Under the pieces are notes generated by a model. That model did no database searches, had not been told where the DNA came from, and was given only the letters and a program-made list of their open reading frames with translations. Positions 1-8,254 of a stretch of DNA of 18,832 nucleotides are shown here, one piece after another. Made by a program: the position numbers and the translations under genes. How positions within the stretch are numbered: the first letter of the stretch is position 1; the number at the start of each line of letters is the position of its first letter. The stretch covers positions 1 to 18,832 of the forward strand of contig UQYH01000036.1 of the NCBI GenBank assembly GCA_900545185.1, given 5' to 3'. Origin of the DNA: an uncultured Eubacteriales bacterium (lineage in GTDB: Bacteria > Bacillota > Clostridia > UBA1381 > UBA9506).

Positions 1-60
1 TAAAATGGATGCCCTGCCACTTATTTTTGTAATATTTTTTTAAAATTTTTATAAAATGTA

Positions 61-89
61 TTGAAATCGACCGTTATTCATAGTATGAT
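61..89 (+). promoter_or_regulatory. Sigma-A promoter for the ddl-murI-ywiB-argS genes
   Basis: A -35 box TTGAAA (61-66) and a -10 box TATGAT (84-89) are separated by exactly 17 bases, each one mismatch or close to the housekeeping consensus. The expected transcription start is near 96, leaving a leader of about 65 bases before the ddl ATG. The DNA upstream (1-60) is AT-rich and shows no gene I can support. Confidence 0.75.
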
Positions 90-162
90 AATAACACGGT
101 GATGAAAAAACAAGACAAAAGCATATCTAAATAGATTGAATGACAGCACAATAAGGAGGCTG

Positions 163-1215
163 ATGACAACGAAACAGACAATTTGCGTACTTTTCGGCGG
201 TAATTCTTCAGAACATGAGGTGTCCTGCGTTTCGGCCGGAAACGTGATTTCAAATTTAGACCGCGAGCGGTTTCATGTGATAACAGTTGGTATTGAAAAA
301 AACGGCGGCTGGTTTTTAACCACGGCAACGCCCGAAGAAATACAGAGCGGTGCATGGAAGGAATGTCATAATAAGGCCTGCGTTTTATCACCGGACAGGA
401 AGCATCACGGTCTTTTGGTGTTTAACAAAAACGGCGATGTGTCGGTGACGCATGTGGACGTTATTTTCCCGGTTCTGCACGGTAAAAACGGTGAAGACGG
501 TACCATGCAGGGCTTGCTTGAACTGGCAGGGATTCCCTATGTCGGTCCCGGTGTGCTGGCATCTTCGCTTTGCATGGATAAGGTTTTAGCCAAGGAAATG
601 CTGGCGTATCACAATATTGCGGTAACAGAGGGCTTTTTTGTCCGCCGTGATTACGATGCCAAGGCAGTACATACACAAATAACGGAATCCTTCGGCTATC
701 CCGTTGTTGTCAAACCGTCGCGTGCCGGGTCGTCGGTTGGCGTTGTTTTGGCCGATACGGAGGATGCGCTTGCAAAGGCGCTTACAATTGCCGCGGCAGA
801 GGATGATAAAATTTTAATTGAACGTGCAGTGGATGCGCGTGAGGTAGAATGTGCCGTTTTGGGCACAACCGCTGCGCCGCAGGCATCTTGCCCCGGTGAA
901 ATTGTTAAAGAGGGCGTGTATGACTATGCCACAAAATATCAAACCAATACGGCGCGGCTTGAAATCCCCGCGCATTTAACGCAGGAGCAGACGGAGACTA
1001 TCCGCAGCCTGGCTTGCCGTGCCTTTACGGTAACGGACTGCAAGGGCTTGGCGCGCGTGGACTTTTTTATAGATCGCAAAAGCGGAGAAGTTCTTTTGAA
1101 TGAAATTAATACGCTGCCGGGCTTTACCAACATCAGCATGTATCCCATGCTGTGGCAGGAATCGGGTCTTTCGTATACAGAACTTTTAACGCGGTTGGTT
1201 GAACTGGCGCAGTAA
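163..1215 (+). CDS. ddl: D-alanine--D-alanine ligase
   Basis: Cytoplasmic ATP-grasp ligase that joins two D-alanines for the end of the peptidoglycan stem peptide. About 350 residues, the usual length. The N-terminus carries the LFGGNSSEHEVS motif. The central part has HGKNGEDGTMQG and the ATP-binding PSRAGSSVGV. The C-terminal part has the metal-binding LNEINTLPGFT. The omega-loop region reads DYATKYQT, with the KY pair expected of D-Ala-D-Ala ligases rather than the VanA-type D-Ala-D-Lac enzymes, so this looks like the normal, vancomycin-sensitive form. I chose the ATG at 163 because AAGGAGG (153-159) lies just upstream and the protein then starts like other Ddl enzymes; an in-frame TTG at 136 is possible but adds nine atypical residues. 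It is first in a run with murI, 16 bases downstream, which supplies D-glutamate to the same pathway. Confidence 0.95.
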   Translation: MTTKQTICVLFGGNSSEHEVSCVSAGNVISNLDRERFHVITVGIEKNGGWFLTTATPEEIQSGAWKECHNKACVLSPDRKHHGLLVFNKNGDVSVTHVDVIFPVLHGKNGEDGTMQGLLELAGIPYVGPGVLASSLCMDKVLAKEMLAYHNIAVTEGFFVRRDYDAKAVHTQITESFGYPVVVKPSRAGSSVGVVLADTEDALAKALTIAAAEDDKILIERAVDAREVECAVLGTTAAPQASCPGEIVKEGVYDYATKYQTNTARLEIPAHLTQEQTETIRSLACRAFTVTDCKGLARVDFFIDRKSGEVLLNEINTLPGFTNISMYPMLWQESGLSYTELLTRLVELAQ

Positions 1216-1231
1216 AACCGGAGGAGCGAGC

Positions 1232-2047
1232 ATGGATAACAGAAGGATTGGCCTGTTCGATTCCGGCTTGGGCGGGCTGACAGTGATGAAGGAGCTTATG
1301 CGCCTTCTGCCGGAGGAATCCATTATATATTTCGGTGATACGGGTCGCTTGCCGTATGGCAGCAAATCGGTTGAAACCGTGATTAAATACACAAAAAGCG
1401 ACATTAATTTTTTGCAGAGCTTTGATTTAAAACTGATTGTTGCGGCCTGCGGAACGGCCAGCTCGATTGCGCTGCCGCACCTTGCCGGGTCGTTTTCGGT
1501 ACCGGTGATGGGCGTGATTGACGCAACGGCGCGGCATGCTGCCCGAACCACTCAAAACGGTTGCATCGGTGTGATTGCAACCGAGGCTTCTATCCGTTCG
1601 GATGCTTACCGACAGGCGCTTTTGGCAGAAAACGCCGACCTTCGGGTGGTATCGGTATCATGTCCCTTGTTTGTGCCGCTGGTTGAAAACGGCTACAGCG
1701 AAAAAGAGGCCACGCGGCTGATTGCAGAGGATTATTTAAAGCCGATTCAAGAGAGCGGAGCCGATACTTTAATTTTGGGGTGCACGCATTATCCGCTGCT
1801 GCGCGGCGTTATCAGCCGCATTATGGGTGACGGCGTATCGCTTATCAATCCCGGTGTTTGCGTAGCGCAGGAGGCAAGGGAAACCCTTGCCGCCGGGGAC
1901 ATGCTGTCGTCGCAGGCGCAAAGGGACGCATACCGTTTTTATTTAAGTGATGACCCGTCAGACTTTGCACGGCTTGGCTCTGTATTTTTGGAAAGGCCGA
2001 TACACGGCCTTGTTTCACAGGTGAATATTGAAGAATACAGCATATAA
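1232..2047 (+). CDS. murI: Glutamate racemase
   Basis: Converts L-glutamate to D-glutamate for the second position of the peptidoglycan stem peptide. About 271 residues, normal for the family. It opens with the FDSGLGGLTV motif holding the catalytic aspartate. The two catalytic cysteines are visible in VAACGTASS and LGCTHYPLL, the latter with the partner histidine. Two positions differ from the pattern I know best: GDTGRLPYG rather than GDTARxPYG, and ACGT rather than ACNT after the first catalytic cysteine. Both catalytic cysteines remain, so I expect an active enzyme of a divergent subfamily. The ATG at 1232 follows GGAGGAG (1220-1226). It lies 16 bases after ddl and is probably co-transcribed with it. 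Confidence 0.93.
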   Translation: MDNRRIGLFDSGLGGLTVMKELMRLLPEESIIYFGDTGRLPYGSKSVETVIKYTKSDINFLQSFDLKLIVAACGTASSIALPHLAGSFSVPVMGVIDATARHAARTTQNGCIGVIATEASIRSDAYRQALLAENADLRVVSVSCPLFVPLVENGYSEKEATRLIAEDYLKPIQESGADTLILGCTHYPLLRGVISRIMGDGVSLINPGVCVAQEARETLAAGDMLSSQAQRDAYRFYLSDDPSDFARLGSVFLERPIHGLVSQVNIEEYSI

Positions 2048-2079
2048 TTAAAAGAATATATACAGGCTGTATCATATAA

Positions 2080-2087
2080 GGGGGGGG
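2080..2087 (+). repeat. Run of eight G bases between murI and ywiB
   Basis: Eight consecutive G residues sit in the short murI-ywiB spacer, followed by a GC-rich stretch up to a modest GGAAAGG ribosome binding site (2101-2107). It is outside any reading frame I support. Such tracts are prone to slippage and to sequencing error, so the exact length should be treated as uncertain. Confidence 0.6.
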
Positions 2088-2115
2088 CCGCGTCGGCGGC
2101 GGAAAGGCTGGCAAT

Positions 2116-2547
2116 ATGGAAACAAATGCATTGATTACGTTATCCGGTGTTTATGATGCCGAGGCGGAGCAAGAGACTGTGGAAGTGACAACCATGGGCC
2201 GATACATAAAAAAAGACGATAAATATTACGTTACCTATGAAGGCACAGAACTGACGGGGTATGAAAATACAACCACCACCTTAAAAATTAAGGACGGCTG
2301 TATTTCCATGATTCGCTTTGGTTACGGTCCGGCCAACACGCAAATGGTGTTTGAGACGAATAAAACCTATTTGGGGGTTTACAGCACACCGCACGGCGAT
2401 ATGACAGTGGGCATTACAACAAGGCGTATGAACGTGGATATAGATGATGAAGGCGGCGAAATTGATTTGGATTATCTTGTGGAATTAAACCACACGATGC
2501 CGATTCGCAACGGCTTGCATGTATCAATCAGGAAGGTAGGGAATTAG
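2116..2547 (+). CDS. ywiB: DUF1934 family protein, YwiB-like
   Basis: A 143-residue soluble protein with no signal peptide or membrane segment. It is rich in beta-strand-like stretches (ITLSGVYDAEAEQETVEVTT near the start, TLKIKDGCISMIRFG in the middle) and ends in LDYLVELNHT and LHVSIRKV. This is the pattern of DUF1934, a predicted calycin-like beta-barrel family. Its biochemical function is not established to my knowledge. The gene order ywiB then argS is shared with Bacillus subtilis, which supports the assignment. Only two bases separate its TAG stop from the TTG start of argS, so translation of the two is likely coupled. The start is the ATG after GGAAAGG with an eight-base spacer. Confidence 0.85.
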   Translation: METNALITLSGVYDAEAEQETVEVTTMGRYIKKDDKYYVTYEGTELTGYENTTTTLKIKDGCISMIRFGYGPANTQMVFETNKTYLGVYSTPHGDMTVGITTRRMNVDIDDEGGEIDLDYLVELNHTMPIRNGLHVSIRKVGN

Positions 2548-2549
2548 GT

Positions 2550-4241
2550 TTGACAATTTACGAAGAGACAAAGGCAGAGATTAAAAACAGGCTGGACGAG
2601 GCGATGAACCGTGCGCGCGAGGCAGGTACAATCAGCTTTGAGACAATCCCGGATTATATTATTGAGGAACCCAGAGAAAAAGAACATGGCGATTTTGCGG
2701 CCAATGCAGCGATGCTGCTGGCACGTCAGGCCAAAAAGCCGCCGCGCGTGATTGCTGATGCCATCATCGGCCAGCTTGATACGGAGGGCACTTATATTGA
2801 AAGCGCCGAAACAGCCGGCGCCGGGTTTATTAATTTTCGCTTGAATCCGGCATATATCCGTCGTGTTTTGTCTGTGATAGAAAACGAAAAAGAAAATTTT
2901 GGCCGGGTGACGCTTGGCAAGGGTCAAAAGGTCATGGTAGAGTTTGTCAGCGCCAATCCCACGGGTCCCATGCATATGGGTAACGCGCGCGGCGGAGCGT
3001 TGGGCGACTGTCTGGCATCTGTTTTGGATTGGGCAGGCTATGATGTGACGAGAGAATTTTATGTTAATGATGCCGGCAATCAGATTGAAAAGTTCGGCAA
3101 TTCGTTGGAGGTGCGCTATATTCAGGCGCTGCGCGGCGAGAATGCAGCCGAATTTCCGGAGGACGGCTACCACGGTGACGACATCCGTCAGCGTGCGCAG
3201 GCCTATATTGATCTGCACGGAGACAGCTTGCTGGCGCTGGATTCCGAGAGCCGCAAAAAGGCGCTTGTGGAGTTTGCGCTGGAAAAAAATATTGACGACT
3301 TAAAAAAAGATCTGGAAACCTACAGAATTTTTTATGATGTTTGGTTCCGCGAGAGTGTTTTGCACGAAAACGGCGAAGCCCGCAAGGTTGTTGACGAATT
3401 AATCAAGCTGGGGCATGCCTATGAAAAGGACGGCGCGGTTTGGTTCCGCGCTACGGATTTTGGTGAAGAAAAGGATGAAGTTTTGGTTCGCCAAAACGGA
3501 TTTTTAACCTATTATGCCGTGGATATTGCATACCACAAAAACAAGTTTATCGACCGTGGGTTCGATACGGTCATTAACATTTGGGGTGCGGATCATCACG
3601 GTCATGTGGCGCGCCTGAAAGCCGCGCTTTCGGCCTTGGGAATCGACCCGAACCGTTTGGAGATTATATTGATGCAGCTGGTGCGCCTGGTTTCCGGCGG
3701 CGAGGTTGTCAGAATGTCCAAGCGTACGGGCAAATCCATTACCTTAAAGGATCTTTTGGAGGAAGTCAGCATTGATGCGGCGCGCTTTTTCTTTAACATG
3801 CGTCAGGCAAACAGCCATTTTGACTTCGACCTGGATTTGGCCGTTGAGCAATCTAACGAAAATCCTGTTTTTTACGTACAATATGCACATGCAAGAATTT
3901 GCAGTATTCTGCGCCTGATGAAGGAGCAGGGCATTGCGGTAAAACCGATTGCGGAGATCAATACCGAGCTGCTTTCGGCGCCGCAGGAAATTGCGCTGAT
4001 GAAGCAGCTGGCCGAGCTGCCCGAAACCATTCGTCATGCGGCGCAGCTGCGCGAGCCGAGCCTGATTACGCGCTATGCAATGGATTTGGCGGCGGCCTTC
4101 CACGGCTTTTATGCGGCCTGCAAGGTAAACAGTGAGGATAAGGCGCTGACAGATGCGCGTTTGAAACTGGCCGACAGCACAAGAATTGCTTTGGCCAATG
4201 CGCTTACGCTTATGTCCATTTCGGCACCTGAGCATATGTAA
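2550..4241 (+). CDS. argS: Arginine--tRNA ligase
   Basis: Class Ia aminoacyl-tRNA synthetase that charges tRNA-Arg in the cytoplasm. The 563 residues match the usual size. In order: an N-terminal Arg-tRNA additional domain (about 1-110), the Rossmann catalytic domain with VSANPTGPMHMGNARGGALGD around residue 140 (HMGN is the HIGH signature), the KMSKS-type loop RMSKRTGKS near residue 388, and a C-terminal DALR anticodon-binding domain starting at about NPVFYVQYAHARI. Translation appears to begin with a TTG at 2550, immediately after the ywiB stop, served by GGAAGG/AGGTAGGG inside the end of ywiB. No in-frame ATG nearby would keep the N-terminal domain whole. Confidence 0.96.
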   Translation: MTIYEETKAEIKNRLDEAMNRAREAGTISFETIPDYIIEEPREKEHGDFAANAAMLLARQAKKPPRVIADAIIGQLDTEGTYIESAETAGAGFINFRLNPAYIRRVLSVIENEKENFGRVTLGKGQKVMVEFVSANPTGPMHMGNARGGALGDCLASVLDWAGYDVTREFYVNDAGNQIEKFGNSLEVRYIQALRGENAAEFPEDGYHGDDIRQRAQAYIDLHGDSLLALDSESRKKALVEFALEKNIDDLKKDLETYRIFYDVWFRESVLHENGEARKVVDELIKLGHAYEKDGAVWFRATDFGEEKDEVLVRQNGFLTYYAVDIAYHKNKFIDRGFDTVINIWGADHHGHVARLKAALSALGIDPNRLEIILMQLVRLVSGGEVVRMSKRTGKSITLKDLLEEVSIDAARFFFNMRQANSHFDFDLDLAVEQSNENPVFYVQYAHARICSILRLMKEQGIAVKPIAEINTELLSAPQEIALMKQLAELPETIRHAAQLREPSLITRYAMDLAAAFHGFYAACKVNSEDKALTDARLKLADSTRIALANALTLMSISAPEHM

Positions 4242-4262
4242 CACAAGGCATGACAGCATATT

Positions 4263-4290
4263 TTGACGGGGGAATGACCGAGGGCACAAT
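4263..4290 (+). promoter_or_regulatory. Possible promoter ahead of the S41-M23-S41 genes
   Basis: In the 79-base gap after argS there is a TTGACG (4263-4268) with a CACAAT (4285-4290) 16 bases downstream. The -35 matches 5 of 6 and the -10 matches 4 of 6. No terminator follows argS, so these genes could equally be read from upstream. Confidence 0.35.
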
Positions 4291-4320
4291 AACCGCACAC
4301 GATAAACGGAGGAAAAAAGA

Positions 4321-5763
4321 ATGAAATTAACCAAAAGAATACTCATCTGTCTGTTATCTGCCTGTATGCTTTTAAGCTGTGGCGCGGCCGCAGCGGAGGA
4401 AAGTGACGGTACATACGAAATTGCCTATTTTAATTCGGTTTTAAAAGGGCTTTTGCAAAATTATAAGTTTGACGCAAACGGAGAAAACATTGCCCGTGCC
4501 GTGGCGATTGCAGCGCTGAAGGAGCATCCGGAGCTGCTGGAATCGCTGATTAATGCGGCGGCGGATCAGTTTGATAAGTATACCGACTATTACACACCGG
4601 AGGAAATGCAGAGCTTCACCTCCTCTTTAAATGAGGAATATGTGGGCATCGGCGTCAGCATCCATCGCGTCAGCGGCGCTGTGGAGATTGAATCTGTTTT
4701 CGTCGGCGGCCCTGCGGATACGGCAGGCTTAAAAGCCGGGGATAAAATTATTAAGGTCGGTGAGCAGGACGTTACAAACTGCACGGTGAATGAGCTTGTT
4801 GACTTGGTGCGCGGCACGGCAGGTACGGTTGTACAGCTTGCCGTGGCACGCGGTGAGGAATCCATTACCGTGTCGGTAACGCGTGCGGCAGTGAATGAGC
4901 GTTCGGTCAGCTATGAAGTGATGGATAACGGCATCGGCTACATGCGCATTTCCGTCTTTAACGGTAAAACGGCAAGCGAAGTGGCCGAGGCGGATGCATT
5001 TTTCCGCGGTAAAAAAATTAAAAAGCTGGTTATTGACTTGCGGAATAATCCCGGCGGTGACTTATTGGCTGTTGTGAATAGTCTGGGCTTTTTTGTACCA
5101 CAGGGCAAAACCGTTGTTTCGATAGAGTATAAGGATCCCGATAAAAATTATTCCATGCGCAGCGTGGGCGATGTGAAAACACCGTATTATCAGCTTTCTG
5201 TTTTGATTAACGAAAGCTCTGCCAGCGGTGCCGAGTTGTTTGCGGGCAATATTCGGGATTATAAGCTGGGCAAGCTTGTGGGTGTGACCAGCTACGGCAA
5301 AGGTACCATGCAGGAATTTATGCGGCTGTACAGCACGGTCAGCCAGCCTATGGGTCAAATTAAGCTGACGGTGGCGGAATATGTCCTGCCGGGCGGCGAT
5401 AAGGTAAATAAGGTCGGCATTAAGCCGGATTATTGGGTGGCCAATCATAAAGAACCGCTGCAAACACAAGATATGGCCGATATGGAATTTGGCGCGGATT
5501 ACGGCGAAGGGACAAGCGGCAGCGGTGTGCTGGCCGTCAAACAGCGGCTGAATGCCATGGGTTATTTTGTGGGAGAGGTGAACGACCAATACGACAGAGA
5601 ACTGACCCTGGCCGTTAAGCAGTTTCAAGAGGCGGCAGGCCTTCCCGTAAACGGCGTGATGGATATGGATACGCAAACCATGTTTGCCAATGTTGTGCGC
5701 GAGGTACGCGTACTGGTGGATGACCAGCTGGAAGAAGCCGTGAAGCTTTTGGAACAAAAATAA
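4321..5763 (+). CDS. Exported S41 family C-terminal processing protease with peptidoglycan-binding domain
   Basis: A CtpA/Prc-type serine protease acting outside the membrane. The 480 residues begin with a signal sequence (1-25). MLLSCGAAAA contains both a possible lipobox cysteine (Cys20) and a possible signal peptidase I site, so it may be lipid-anchored or freely secreted. A PDZ domain spans about 100-185 (YVGIGVSI, GGPADTAGLKAGDKI). The S41 core follows, with DLRNNPGGDL, catalytic Ser302 in SSASGAE and Lys327 in SYGKG; the 25-residue Ser-Lys spacing matches E. coli Prc. A PG_binding_1 domain lies at about 400-455 (VLAVKQRLNAMGYF, VKQFQEAAGLPVNGVMD) and should hold the enzyme at the wall. 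Start: ATG after CGGAGG. It is followed by an M23 endopeptidase and a second S41 protease, suggesting a shared role in wall remodelling; the true substrate is unknown. Confidence 0.92.
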   Translation: MKLTKRILICLLSACMLLSCGAAAAEESDGTYEIAYFNSVLKGLLQNYKFDANGENIARAVAIAALKEHPELLESLINAAADQFDKYTDYYTPEEMQSFTSSLNEEYVGIGVSIHRVSGAVEIESVFVGGPADTAGLKAGDKIIKVGEQDVTNCTVNELVDLVRGTAGTVVQLAVARGEESITVSVTRAAVNERSVSYEVMDNGIGYMRISVFNGKTASEVAEADAFFRGKKIKKLVIDLRNNPGGDLLAVVNSLGFFVPQGKTVVSIEYKDPDKNYSMRSVGDVKTPYYQLSVLINESSASGAELFAGNIRDYKLGKLVGVTSYGKGTMQEFMRLYSTVSQPMGQIKLTVAEYVLPGGDKVNKVGIKPDYWVANHKEPLQTQDMADMEFGADYGEGTSGSGVLAVKQRLNAMGYFVGEVNDQYDRELTLAVKQFQEAAGLPVNGVMDMDTQTMFANVVREVRVLVDDQLEEAVKLLEQK

Positions 5764-5848
5764 AGCAGCGGCAGCCCGAAAAGCATATAACCGAAAAAGA
5801 CATAAAAAAGGGGAAAGCGCCCCGAAAAGCTACGGAGGAAAAAGCAAC

Positions 5849-7021
5849 ATGAATACTTCAAAAAAACGCATAATAGCGGTGCTGACAGCGCTGGCAATGA
5901 CCACAGCGGCAGGAACGGCCTTTTCGGCCTCCAGCCTGCAGGATAAGCTAAATAGCGCAGCCAAAAGCAAAAAAGAAGCACAATCGGCCAAAGGCGAATC
6001 GAAGGAAAAACTGGCCGGCGCTATGGAACAGGTGAAAAAGCTGGATAACGAGGCAGAGGTAATTCAGGCAGAGCTGTCTGAAATCGACCGCATTATTGCA
6101 GAGGCCGACCAAAAGATTGCGAAAAAAGAGGCGGAAATTGCCGATTATGAGGTACGGATTGCGGATAACGACGAAGCCTTTCGCGCCCGTTTGCGTGCGA
6201 TGGATGAATCGAACACAGCCGATTATATTGACCTGTTAATCAGCGCCAACAGCATTTCGGACTTTGTATCCCGCGTGGAAACCGTACGCGAGATTACAGA
6301 GTTTGATCAGGGCATTATTAATGAGATGATTGAACTGAAGAGGGGTGTGGAGGCCAGCCGTAATGAGGTTGTGGCCTATAAAAACGAGCAGGAAGAAGCA
6401 CGTGCCCTGACCAAAACCAAGCAAAATGAACTGAATGCAAAAATCAGTGAAAAGCAAAATTACATAAAATCCCTGGAAAAGGACATCAGTAAGTATGACA
6501 GCTTAATTCAATCGGCAACGCAGCAGGAGGAGAGCCTGAAAAAGCAGATTGCCGCGCAGTCCTCTAAAAACACAAGCGTTCAAACAAAAAGCGGCTCGGC
6601 TTCTTCGGGACAGAGAATTGTCTACTCCGGCGGCGTATTTTGCTGGCCGGCACCCAGCTGCTCTTACATTTCGTCCGAATTTGGCTATCGTACCCATCCG
6701 GTTTACGGTACCAAAAAATATCACTCCGGTATGGATATGGCTGCGCCGGGCGGTTCTTCTATTTTGGCCGCGGCAGACGGCACGGTTAAATTTGCCGGAT
6801 GGAACGGCGGCTACGGCAACTGTGTTATTATTGATCATGGCAACGGGATTCAAACCCTGTACGGACATTCCAGCAAGCTGCTTGTTTCGTCGGGGCAAAG
6901 TGTAAAGCGCGGCCAAAAAATTGCTTTGGTCGGCACAACAGGTACCTCAACGGGTAACCACTTGCATTTTGAAGTATTAAATAACGGTGCGGCAACCAAT
7001 CCGCGGCCGTATTTGCAGTAG
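5849..7021 (+). CDS. Exported coiled-coil M23 metallopeptidase (EnvC/LytM-like murein hydrolase)
   Basis: Predicted zinc endopeptidase that cuts peptidoglycan cross-links, of the EnvC/NlpD type. The 390 residues carry a signal peptide (about 1-27, AGTAFSA then SS). A long charged coiled coil follows at about 30-240, rich in K, E, Q and A and interrupted near 120-160 by YIDLLISANSISDFVSRV, as in EnvC-like hydrolases. A short Ser/Thr linker leads to a C-terminal LytM domain (about 265-388). All metal and catalytic residues are visible: His292 and Asp296 in HSGMD, His339 in LYGHSS, and His371/His373 in HLHFE. This suggests an active enzyme rather than an inactive activator. The ATG follows CGGAGG. 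Proteins of this design are often controlled by FtsEX, but no ftsE or ftsX gene is present in this window. Confidence 0.92.
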   Translation: MNTSKKRIIAVLTALAMTTAAGTAFSASSLQDKLNSAAKSKKEAQSAKGESKEKLAGAMEQVKKLDNEAEVIQAELSEIDRIIAEADQKIAKKEAEIADYEVRIADNDEAFRARLRAMDESNTADYIDLLISANSISDFVSRVETVREITEFDQGIINEMIELKRGVEASRNEVVAYKNEQEEARALTKTKQNELNAKISEKQNYIKSLEKDISKYDSLIQSATQQEESLKKQIAAQSSKNTSVQTKSGSASSGQRIVYSGGVFCWPAPSCSYISSEFGYRTHPVYGTKKYHSGMDMAAPGGSSILAAADGTVKFAGWNGGYGNCVIIDHGNGIQTLYGHSSKLLVSSGQSVKRGQKIALVGTTGTSTGNHLHFEVLNNGAATNPRPYLQ

Positions 7022-7062
7022 AATTTTATCAACTATTTTTGCAGTAGGGAGCGTGTCTGACT

Positions 7063-8235
7063 TTGTACAATAAAAAGCAGTTAATTGCAACAGCCGTGTG
7101 CACGGCAATTGTTGTTTGCATTTTAAATTATGTGTTTTTTGTGCAGCTCGGCGGATATCCGAGCGGTGACATGGTAACCCGTGCACGGCGCATTATTGAA
7201 GAAAATTATGTGAATCCGCTGACGGACGAGCAGCGCACCAAAATGAATGATACAGCCATAGCCGGGATGGTGTACAGTCTGGGTGACCAATACAGCAGCT
7301 ATTTAAATACCGAGGCGCTGGAGGCCTACGAAGAAGATAAAAAAGAAAGCTACGTCGGTATCGGCGTCAGCGTGAATTTTGACAGTGAAAACAATGTGAT
7401 GACGGTTGTTTCCCCCTATGACGGTTCACCGGCACAGACAGCCGGCATTTTGCCGCAGGATGTAATCAAAAAGGTCAACGGTGTGACGGTTACGGCCGAC
7501 ACCTATGATTCGGTGATTGAGGACATTAAAAACGGAGAAGGGGACAGCGTAGAGCTGACCATTCTGCGCGGCGGAGAAGAACGCGTGTTTACGGTGAAGC
7601 GCGAAGAAGTGAAGCGGCAGTCTGTTACGCATAAAATGTTTGCCGACCGTATCGGCTATGTGCGTATTTCGGAATTTATCCACAACACGGCAGATGATTT
7701 TGAAGCGGCGCTTTCCGATTTGAAGGAACGCGGCATGCAGGCGCTGATTATTGATCTGCGCAGCAACCCCGGCGGTTATGCCGATTCGGTTTTGAAAATG
7801 ACGGATTCTTTGCTGCCCAAGGGTGTGATTGCCTACTTAGAGGATAACAAGGGGCAGCGTCAGTATTTTAATTCGGATGATAATTGCCTGGATATGCCTA
7901 TGGCAGTTTTGATTAACCAAGGCACGGCCAGCGCGTCGGAGCTGATGGCAGGCAGTCTGAAGGCACACGGACTGGCAACGGTCATCGGTGAAAAAAGCTA
8001 CGGCAAGGCGGTTGGACAGTCGTTGTATCCGCTGACGTCCAAAACGGCAATTTACCTAACCAATGCGCGGTATTTCACCCCGAACGGTGAATGTATCGAT
8101 AAGGTGGGGATCGAGCCGGATATAAAAGTCTCGCTTGCAGAGGACTTAATCGGCAAAATCTCGGTTTTGGAGCCGGAACAGGATGCGCAGCTTTCTAAAG
8201 CCTTAGAGGTTTTAAAAGGAAAACTGGGCGAGTAA
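7063..8235 (+). CDS. ctpA: Membrane-anchored S41 family C-terminal processing protease (CtpA-like)
   Basis: Second CtpA-type serine protease, 390 residues. The N-terminus has one hydrophobic segment (about 7-27, LIATAVCTAIVVCILNYVFF) with no clear cleavage site, so it is probably a membrane anchor. A PDZ domain lies at about 97-180 (YVGIGVSVNF, SPAQTAGILPQDVI). The S41 core has DLRSNPGGY, catalytic Ser290 in TASASE and Lys315 in SYGKA, 25 residues apart as expected. It lacks the C-terminal wall-binding domain of the other S41 protein two genes upstream. Translation appears to start at a TTG (7063) behind a GGGAG placed rather far upstream (11 bases). The first in-frame ATG, at residue 37, would remove the membrane segment and is less likely. 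The M23 gene ends 41 bases upstream. The gene symbol is by family resemblance only. Confidence 0.9.
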   Translation: MYNKKQLIATAVCTAIVVCILNYVFFVQLGGYPSGDMVTRARRIIEENYVNPLTDEQRTKMNDTAIAGMVYSLGDQYSSYLNTEALEAYEEDKKESYVGIGVSVNFDSENNVMTVVSPYDGSPAQTAGILPQDVIKKVNGVTVTADTYDSVIEDIKNGEGDSVELTILRGGEERVFTVKREEVKRQSVTHKMFADRIGYVRISEFIHNTADDFEAALSDLKERGMQALIIDLRSNPGGYADSVLKMTDSLLPKGVIAYLEDNKGQRQYFNSDDNCLDMPMAVLINQGTASASELMAGSLKAHGLATVIGEKSYGKAVGQSLYPLTSKTAIYLTNARYFTPNGECIDKVGIEPDIKVSLAEDLIGKISVLEPEQDAQLSKALEVLKGKLGE

Positions 8236-8254
8236 CGCAAAATCATGACGGGAT

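Noticed and set aside
2544..3218. Long reverse-strand reading frame opposite the start of argS, and similar ones opposite other genes (for example 8885-9616 and 16672-17427)
   Set aside because: They lie wholly over well-supported forward genes, lack ribosome binding sites and encode no recognisable domains; their cysteine/histidine/arginine-rich composition is typical of antisense shadows.
5775..5830. Direct repeat CCCGAAAAGC (5775-5784 and 5821-5830) before the M23 gene
   Set aside because: A ten-base repeat in a short, A-rich, low-complexity spacer is likely chance. There is no symmetry or known operator pattern.
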